64,000 bases of DNA from Microcoleus sp. AS-A8 (GTDB lineage: Bacteria > Cyanobacteriota > Cyanobacteriia > Cyanobacteriales > Coleofasciculaceae). How positions within the stretch are numbered: position 1 is the stretch's first letter; each line of letters opens with the position of its first letter. Positions 58,374-64,000 of the stretch are shown piece by piece. The stretch lies in the NCBI GenBank assembly GCA_039962225.1, contig JAMPKV010000024.1, positions 30,773 to 94,772 on the forward strand. Direction: 5' to 3'. The notes beneath the pieces are model-generated. The model was given only the letters and a program-made list of their open reading frames with translations, searched no databases and was not told where the DNA came from. The position numbers and the translations under genes were made by a program.

Positions 58374-59285
58374 TTAAGGCGAACTCTTTGGTTCTACCTT
58401 TTCCAGAGCCTCCTCGGCTGTGGTAAAACCACCGACATTATCACCCATCGCCGAGATACACAATACCGCTTCCGATCGGGTTACAGCTGCTTGTGGATTG
58501 AACGTCTTGAGCGAACCAAAAGTTCGACGAATGTTGGCATTGTTTTGAAAGACACTTTCCACATAGATGGCTGGCCAGTATTTCTTGGAGATCTTATTGC
58601 TGTCCGTCCAACCCCCCGGTGCACCACCTTTATAACTCTCAAGCGGCACTCGATGGTCTAGCGCCACTTTCATGGCTAGCATCTGTTCGCGGGTGAGAAC
58701 CTGCTCTGGCTTAAAGGTTTTCTCATCGTCACTGATAGAATAGCCCGCATTCGCCAAGCCCTGAATGTAGGGGAAGTCTGGATGGGTGGACGGAACATCC
58801 GAGAACGTTGCCTTGCCCGCTTCCGACAGGCGTATCGTTTTATCAGAAGACTCTGGAAACAACGCGTTATTCGTGCGAACTAGCCAGCGCACAAATTCAG
58901 CACGGGTAATGGGCGCTTTGGGGTCAAATTTCCCTGATGTGGTATCGAAGACTCCCAACTGACCCAATTGGGTAATCTGCTTCTGTGCGGCTACACCTTG
59001 AATGTCCTCGAAGGCAACGGGTTTCGGTGCATTGAGGGCAACGGCTACGGGTTTGGGCGACGGACTCAATTGAGCCACTGGATTATCGAGCTGTGTTTTG
59101 AGCTGATCAACCTCTGCCCTCAATTTGGCATTATCTGTCTTGAGTTGGTTGATTTCTTCTTGGAATCGATTCTCCGGTTGCTCTTTTTTGCAACTACTCA
59201 ACCAGAAGGAACTCGCTAGGAGCAGCACCAGCAATGACAGCGACCTTACTTTTTTTTTAAGCCTATTGCTTTGATTGGCATCCAC
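58374..59285 (-). CDS. SLH-domain lipoprotein
   Basis: 303 residues. A basic N-terminus, hydrophobic segment and lipobox LSSC (Cys32) mark a lipoprotein. A short coiled coil (LKTDNAKLRAEVDQLKTQL) and a Pro-rich linker follow. Two to three S-layer homology units come next (FDPKAPITRAEFVRWLVR, FKPEQVLTREQMLAMKV, FNPQAAVTRSEAVLCI). SLH domains bind pyruvylated cell-wall polymers, so it probably links the outer envelope to peptidoglycan. The gene is alone, divergent from the HEAT gene. Confidence 0.85.
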   Translation of the reverse strand: MDANQSNRLKKKVRSLSLLVLLLASSFWLSSCKKEQPENRFQEEINQLKTDNAKLRAEVDQLKTQLDNPVAQLSPSPKPVAVALNAPKPVAFEDIQGVAAQKQITQLGQLGVFDTTSGKFDPKAPITRAEFVRWLVRTNNALFPESSDKTIRLSEAGKATFSDVPSTHPDFPYIQGLANAGYSISDDEKTFKPEQVLTREQMLAMKVALDHRVPLESYKGGAPGGWTDSNKISKKYWPAIYVESVFQNNANIRRTFGSLKTFNPQAAVTRSEAVLCISAMGDNVGGFTTAEEALEKVEPKSSP

Positions 59286-59458
59286 TGAAAGTTATTTCTA
59301 GACAGTTAAACATTCAGACAAGTTAACCCATGAATTGGGTTTTGGCACAAATCAGCACAAACCAAGCTGAAGTCATTTGGTCAGTTCACGGGCTGGGGCG
59401 TTAGGATGTAGCAAGATTCTCATTTTCTGTAATATTTCTTAAAAAAGTTGTTTAGCCC

Positions 59459-60139
59459 ATGGCTCATCCCAGTTTAGACCAACTCTCGACTCAGCTTGAA
59501 AGCGAAAGCTCCCGCGATCGCATGGTGGCGCTGGCCTCACTCCGCGACGTTCCAGCTGATGAGGCGGTACCTTTGATTAAAAAAGTCATAGACGATAGCA
59601 ATTTGCAAGTTCGCTCAATGGCTGTCTTTGCTTTAGGGGTCAAGCAAACCGACGAATGTTACCCCATTTTGGTGAAATTAGTCGAATCTGACCCGGATTA
59701 TGGCATTCGTGCCGCTGCTGCTGGGGCCTTAGGCTATCTGGCTGACCCAAGAGCCTTTGAACCCCTCGTTCGGTCTTTCTACGAAGACACGGACTGGTTG
59801 GTGCGTTTTAGTGCTGCTGTATCGCTGGGCAATATCAAAGACCCCCGTGCGCGTGAGGTTCTCACCCAAGCGTTGAAGAGTGAGGAAGTGGTGATCCAAC
59901 AAGCGGCGATCGCAGCCTTAGGTGAAATCAAAGCCATAGACGCCATTGATGATATCTTGGACTTTGCTCAGGCAGACGATTGGCTAGTCCGTCAACGCTT
60001 AGCAGAAGCTCTCGGTAATCTTAAGAGTGACAAAAGCATCTCTGCGTTAAAATTTTTGGAGAAAGACAGCCATCCCCAAGTGTCCCAATCGGCGTCAATC
60101 TCTCTACAGCGCTTAGCAGAAGCGTCTCAGGAGGGATAG
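59459..60139 (+). CDS. HEAT-repeat protein, NblB-like
   Basis: 226 residues made of about six HEAT repeats (IRAAAAGALGYLADPRAFEP, VRFSAAVSLGNIKDPRA). It resembles CpcE/NblB-type phycobilin lyase relatives, and its length (about 220) matches NblB, which is involved in phycobilisome breakdown under nutrient stress. The next gene encodes a CpcS-type bilin lyase, supporting a phycobilisome role. The NblB name is plausible but not certain. Confidence 0.75.
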   Translation: MAHPSLDQLSTQLESESSRDRMVALASLRDVPADEAVPLIKKVIDDSNLQVRSMAVFALGVKQTDECYPILVKLVESDPDYGIRAAAAGALGYLADPRAFEPLVRSFYEDTDWLVRFSAAVSLGNIKDPRAREVLTQALKSEEVVIQQAAIAALGEIKAIDAIDDILDFAQADDWLVRQRLAEALGNLKSDKSISALKFLEKDSHPQVSQSASISLQRLAEASQEG

Positions 60140-60210
60140 AGGGATTGCCTAGGGGTGATGGCGAACAATCCTGTACAGTTAAAAATCGTTAACGCTTTCT
60201 CACTTACTTC

Positions 60211-60777
60211 ATGAATATTAAAGAAATTTTTGAGCAGAGTGCGGGCAAGTGGTTTTCTCAACGGACGGGTCACCACCCTGCCTTCAAGCAAGCCGAGAGT
60301 GGTCAGTCCAATATTACGATTGAACTGCTTGCCGCCGATGCTCTAGAAGTCGTTCAACTCTGCGAACACTACCAGATCGAGCCAAGACTGGCTGTGTGTG
60401 GTGCGAGAATGACTTGGGACGGCACAATGGAATGGTATGAAGATAAAGGAAAGCGCAGCGGTTCCACGGTGCTGATACCTGTTCCCAACCCAGACCAGAA
60501 GGGCGAAGGTCGGCTGTTGCGACAAATGGGTGATGCCCAGAAAGCTCCTGTGATGGGTCGCTACATCATTGGGAATGATAACGCCTTAACGATGATTACA
60601 GAATACGAAACCATGTATTCTGAGGAACGTTTATGGTTTGCGAGTCCTAACTTCCGCTTACGCACCAGCATCCTCAAGGACTCTGGCGGATTCAGTATGG
60701 CGTGTCTTTACTCAGAAATTCGCATGGGTGTTTCTCAACCCCCCAAGAAAGCAGAAGACGCCGCGGCTAAAGCCTAA
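60211..60777 (+). CDS. cpcS: Phycobiliprotein chromophore lyase, CpcS/CpeS family
   Basis: Attaches phycocyanobilin to a phycobiliprotein cysteine. The 188-residue protein has [52 protein letters not shown] and [14 protein letters not shown], the fatty-acid-binding-like CpcS pattern throughout. Which subfamily (CpcS, CpeS or CpcU) is not resolved. The ATG at 60211 is 71 bases after the HEAT gene. Confidence 0.88.
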   Translation: MNIKEIFEQSAGKWFSQRTGHHPAFKQAESGQSNITIELLAADALEVVQLCEHYQIEPRLAVCGARMTWDGTMEWYEDKGKRSGSTVLIPVPNPDQKGEGRLLRQMGDAQKAPVMGRYIIGNDNALTMITEYETMYSEERLWFASPNFRLRTSILKDSGGFSMACLYSEIRMGVSQPPKKAEDAAAKA

Positions 60778-60788
60778 AGCAGGAGTAA

Positions 60789-60832
60789 GGGGCGATCGCG
60801 TTTTGGGATTTAAACTGAGAAGCGATCGCTCC
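60789..60832. terminator. Hairpin built from two HIP1 sites between convergent genes
   Basis: GGGGCGATCGC (60789-60799) pairs with GCGATCGCTCC (60822-60832) apart from one G-T pair, around a 22-base A/T-rich loop, between the stops of cpcS and the PhoD-like gene. A bidirectional terminator is possible. Confidence 0.5.
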
Positions 60833-60852
60833 TGATTCGCCAGCTTTTGACT

Positions 60853-63501
60853 CTACCGCCAAACTTTCATTCCAGGGGGTGACGCCACTCTCGGTGGTGG
60901 CGGTGGCTGATCGACGCACAACGGGACGCAATATCGGCTATAAACCACGCTGTTAGGTTCCCAAGGAGGTTGCCAATAAGTATCCTGAATGACAACCTTG
61001 ATTTCCTCATGGCTCTGGGGCCATTTCAAGCTAACGACTCCAAAATTATTGCGCCCAATTACTTGTTCACCCTCTTGAAGCCACTGATTGCGCCAAAGTA
61101 GCAATACCCAACTCTTCACTTGTGTGAGCCATCGGCTGGCCTTTTTATATTTGGGCGGTGCCGTCAATAGCGCCTTGCCTAGCCAGGGAGCAAGTATGGC
61201 TTTCTCTCGTTTCATCCACTCCACATAATACTGCCAGTCAGGAGCAAACTTGGGGTCTTTGAGAGCAATTTCCCAAGCCACACTCCAATTCCCGCAGAGT
61301 CCCTTGATTTGCCTCACCACTGGGCCAGTTGTTGGCACTTCAACCTCCAGCATCCGCACCCTCTCCGGTGTAATTTGGATTTCCACGAGTTGGGGGGGTT
61401 CGTTCCATCCTGCCCAATTCTGTGGTAGTTCTGGAGCTAGAGATTTGGCTTTCGTATGAACCACATAGGTCTTCAATTCGCCATTTTTGAAAGCACTTGC
61501 CGTCAGTTGAGCTAACACTCGTGCATGACTGGGGATGGGCAATGTTTCGAGGTCGGATTGTTGATGGGAATTTTGACTTTTGACTTGAGTCTCTTGGCGA
61601 TCAGGATTTAACCAATAGCTGAGGCGAATGGTAGCTCCATAGTGAATATCGCCCGAAAGTATTACGACCATACGTCGCCGTTGGAACAGTACACTGAGCA
61701 GTGTCGATAGGGCAACATCATTTAAGTTCCAAGCATCGCCCACATCTGAATCGTAAACGTTGCCTTTCTCTAGTTCCAAGCGTTGAACTTCGTCAATAAT
61801 TTGCAGACTCACCAGGTTGGTTGGCAAAACGACAAAGGTGACTTCAATGTCCGACTGACCGATTTGTTTGAGTTGATCGGTGAGTTCTAAGGGGTGTTGA
61901 ATTTGTTGTTTAAAGGCTGTGGGACACAAAAGCATGGGAGGTACGAGCGCGGCCTCATCACCTTGGGGATAACCTCGCCAAGTTCGGGTATCCAGCACAA
62001 TCACTTCATGCTTCTGGCTTCTAACGGTATAGTGCCACTCCAAAGGCTGTGTCCCATCGGGAGAATCTCGATCTAGGATGAACACATCTTCATCCAGCTT
62101 TAATTTCGGCTCACCGGTGGTTGGCTCTAGCGGAGGAATTCCCAAGTACTTCCGGATTTGTTCTAAAGCGGACTCATCCGTTCCTGCCGATGCCGACCAA
62201 TTCGCTGCCGCTTTCAACAAATTTCCACCTGGCTTCCCCTCCTCAAACTGTTCAGGTGTATTCCCCCACGCCTGAAACACGGCATAGGCTAACATCGCAT
62301 TCTGCACGACGCGCCTGCCCAGAGGTTTACGCAACACATGGTTACACCAAGCGCGATTGAGATACCAATCATCCGTAACATCATGGTCATCAAAAATCAT
62401 GTAAGTCGGCACATTGGCTAGGGCACGCCGAACTTTCCACAACTGACTCATGCAGTCTCTGACATGAACGGCTTCCTTATCCCATTGCCTCGCCTGTGTA
62501 GAATCTTGATAGATCTTCTTACCTTGTGGTAAGCGATCGGGCCAGAGAATGGGCGACCAAAGGAGCAGATAGATAGCACAATATTCACCCAGGCTGAACA
62601 GATGGCTTTTCGCTTTCTCCGGGCTGTTGATCAGCATGGCGGTGAAGCTACAGTAATCTTTAGCAATATCCGTTCGCTGTCCTGGCTTCAGCTCACTCGG
62701 TTTTTTGTATTCATAAGCATGGGTTGGCGTTGGGCCTAACGGCAGATGTTCTTCCCAACCCAGTAGAGTACCACCAACGGCGGTAGCGACCCATAATAAA
62801 GGGTCAGCTACATCGTCTCCGTAGATTTGGTCACCCGTGAAAAAGAGCTGATGGAGTCGAGCGTTGGGCTGGTTGGCATAATGCTCGATCAGGTCATCCA
62901 AAATGGGGAGTGTATCTTGCCCACCTCCGTGTAACTTGCGGCAGGAACCATGAGCCAGTCGCAAATCGTTCAAATCTTTCGGGGGTATGGCAAAGGTCGG
63001 TAGCTGATGATCAAAGTAGCTGACTTTAACTTGGGGAAAGAGCTCTGCTGTCAAGGCTTGGGCAAGATTCTGCTCATGGTTACCAAAATTCAGGTCGTAG
63101 GCATAGATTTGTCCAGGTTCTAGAGATGAGGGGATGAGGGGATGAATGTTGGTTGGTAATCCCGGATTTAAGGGCAGGATTTCTCCCCCTGTCAGGGGCT
63201 TAGCGGTAACAGCGACGATGTGCAAATGCTGACCGAGGGCTACAGTGACCCTCGTACCTTCAAGCACCAAATTCCCGATGGTAGAACCGTTGGCGTCTGT
63301 GGCGTAAACTTTGAGAGTCACTTCACGAGGTGCTTTGAGAGCCATCCATACGGTAACGGCATCACTCTCTGTACGCCGTAAAATGGGCCCCGCTAAGAGT
63401 AGTGGTAGATGTTGAAGACGCTCTGCGCTCAAAAGTAGCGCTGCGCGATCGCCAAGCGTGATGGATAAGTCGCCTCCTTCCCTTAAGGGTGTCCGTGGCA
63501 T
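60853..63501 (-). CDS. PhoD-like metallophosphatase family protein
   Basis: 882 residues. PhoD-type motifs in order: LRLAHGSCRKL (near 182), FFTGDQIYGDDVADP (near 219), YMIFDDHDVTDDW (near 370), and VVILSGDIHYGATIRLSYW (near 615), which supply the metal-binding Asp/His residues. The N-terminal 150 residues look like a beta-rich domain. The C-terminal 250 residues are an extra region. No signal peptide is visible, unlike exported PhoD, so the substrate and location are uncertain. The ATG at 63501 is used. Confidence 0.82.
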   Translation of the reverse strand: MPRTPLREGGDLSITLGDRAALLLSAERLQHLPLLLAGPILRRTESDAVTVWMALKAPREVTLKVYATDANGSTIGNLVLEGTRVTVALGQHLHIVAVTAKPLTGGEILPLNPGLPTNIHPLIPSSLEPGQIYAYDLNFGNHEQNLAQALTAELFPQVKVSYFDHQLPTFAIPPKDLNDLRLAHGSCRKLHGGGQDTLPILDDLIEHYANQPNARLHQLFFTGDQIYGDDVADPLLWVATAVGGTLLGWEEHLPLGPTPTHAYEYKKPSELKPGQRTDIAKDYCSFTAMLINSPEKAKSHLFSLGEYCAIYLLLWSPILWPDRLPQGKKIYQDSTQARQWDKEAVHVRDCMSQLWKVRRALANVPTYMIFDDHDVTDDWYLNRAWCNHVLRKPLGRRVVQNAMLAYAVFQAWGNTPEQFEEGKPGGNLLKAAANWSASAGTDESALEQIRKYLGIPPLEPTTGEPKLKLDEDVFILDRDSPDGTQPLEWHYTVRSQKHEVIVLDTRTWRGYPQGDEAALVPPMLLCPTAFKQQIQHPLELTDQLKQIGQSDIEVTFVVLPTNLVSLQIIDEVQRLELEKGNVYDSDVGDAWNLNDVALSTLLSVLFQRRRMVVILSGDIHYGATIRLSYWLNPDRQETQVKSQNSHQQSDLETLPIPSHARVLAQLTASAFKNGELKTYVVHTKAKSLAPELPQNWAGWNEPPQLVEIQITPERVRMLEVEVPTTGPVVRQIKGLCGNWSVAWEIALKDPKFAPDWQYYVEWMKREKAILAPWLGKALLTAPPKYKKASRWLTQVKSWVLLLWRNQWLQEGEQVIGRNNFGVVSLKWPQSHEEIKVVIQDTYWQPPWEPNSVVYSRYCVPLCVDQPPPPPRVASPPGMKVWR

Positions 63502-63705
63502 ATAACAGTTATCGCTGCCTTAGCAGCTAGCAGCTCTACATACGCAGTATGACCAATAACTGCGCTCCTGCCCAGCTACTTGAGGCTGATTTGAAAAATT
63601 ACCTCCCCCGTGAGTTTGATCAATAACATGATTCGGCCTTTAGAAATAGGATTTTTTGATTTTTAAATAGCAACTTGGAATTAGCTGAGTAGGAGAACTA
63701 TATCT

Positions 63706-63855
63706 ATGCCCTATCCAACGATTGAAGATTTACCGGATTCGGTGAAAAACCACGTCCCTAAGCACGCTCAAGAGATTTTCCGTGCCGCTTTTAACCGAAT
63801 CGCGGAAGTCCCCTTCCTCAACAGGCGAATTTTTGTAGCCGTCAGGCGAAAATGA
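63706..63855 (+). pseudogene. chaB: Truncated chaB
   Basis: The ATG at 63706 follows AGGAG by ten bases. Residues 1-32 (MPYPTIEDLPDSVKNHVPKH, then AQEIFRAAFN) match the ChaB family, but after AFNRIAE the sequence diverges and stops at 49 residues instead of about 60-75 or more. The conserved C-terminal AxxVAWxAVK part of ChaB is missing. A neighbouring insertion or rearrangement at about 63800 is the likely cause. Confidence 0.65.
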
Positions 63856-64000
63856 ACGACTGTAGGGAGGGGATAGGGAGCGGACTGACGGAGGAACGGA
63901 GGTGCGAATCGTTGGCTAGAAACCAAGGCAAATAAAGATTAGGGGGATTAGCCGCAAGGATATAGAACCTTGACAACTGAATGACCATGTAGGTGAGAGT
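63856..64000. other. Unidentified sequence after truncated chaB, continuing past the window
   Basis: 145 purine-rich bases without an ORF. They contain GGTGCGAATCG and AGGTGAGAGT, faintly like the 5' part of a group II intron. It cannot be decided from this window. Confidence 0.25.

Noticed and set aside
1..64000. tRNA genes and CRISPR arrays
   Set aside because: No T-loop GGTTCGAATC-type motif in a cloverleaf context and no regularly spaced short repeat array was found on either strand by eye.

Overview
The window looks like chromosomal DNA of a cyanobacterium with a large, repeat-rich genome, probably filamentous (inference). The evidence is gene content and base signature: psb30/ycf12, ycf46, ycf35, a CpcS/CpeS-type phycobilin lyase, an NblB-like HEAT protein, DUF4327, and many copies of the HIP1 palindrome GCGATCGC inside genes. 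No tRNA, rRNA or CRISPR array was seen.

Region 1 (1-12.7 kb) is an island of signalling NTPases: an AAA-like ATPase running off the left edge, a broken fragment of a sigma-like module, a STAND/NB-ARC ATPase with a helical C-terminus, and a tight two-gene unit in which an HTH-TIR-AAA protein precedes an AAA-sigma-like protein. Between them lie a glycine-rich-domain-like protein and a ComFB-family protein. The ComFB gene appears to be preceded by a ydaO-type (cyclic-di-AMP) riboswitch, one of the most interesting observations here.

Region 2 (12.8-24.5 kb) is a signalling operon: a giant poly-HAMP hybrid histidine kinase with three receivers, CheR, CheB, and a REC-PAS-kinase-REC hybrid kinase. 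There is no chemoreceptor, CheA or CheW. DUF4327 lies before it and a DHNA-CoA thioesterase of phylloquinone synthesis follows it.

Region 3 (25-49 kb) is mostly housekeeping: Ycf46 and Ycf35, a pair of long non-coding direct repeats, a GNAT enzyme, RecJ, Psb30, a YkgJ-type cysteine-cluster protein, a split GDT1/TMEM165 cation exporter, an E. coli-type IlvD that looks transferred, a membrane coiled-coil/TPR protein, AlaS with an internal duplication, an Atx1-like metallochaperone, a diguanylate cyclase, an orphan M41-like peptidase, a VanY-type peptidase and an AEC transporter.

Region 4 (48-52 kb) is accessory DNA: a small HicB-like ORF, a TcmP three-Cys-motif partner protein and a radical SAM protein in one operon, next to an Rpn-family nuclease and two adjacent MITE-like elements. 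Region 5 (52-64 kb) returns to metabolism: a phosphoribosyltransferase, a GPH sugar transporter, a glycosyltransferase and an amylo-alpha-1,6-glucosidase, an SLH lipoprotein, the NblB-like and CpcS-like phycobilisome genes, a PhoD-like phosphatase, and a truncated chaB at the right edge.
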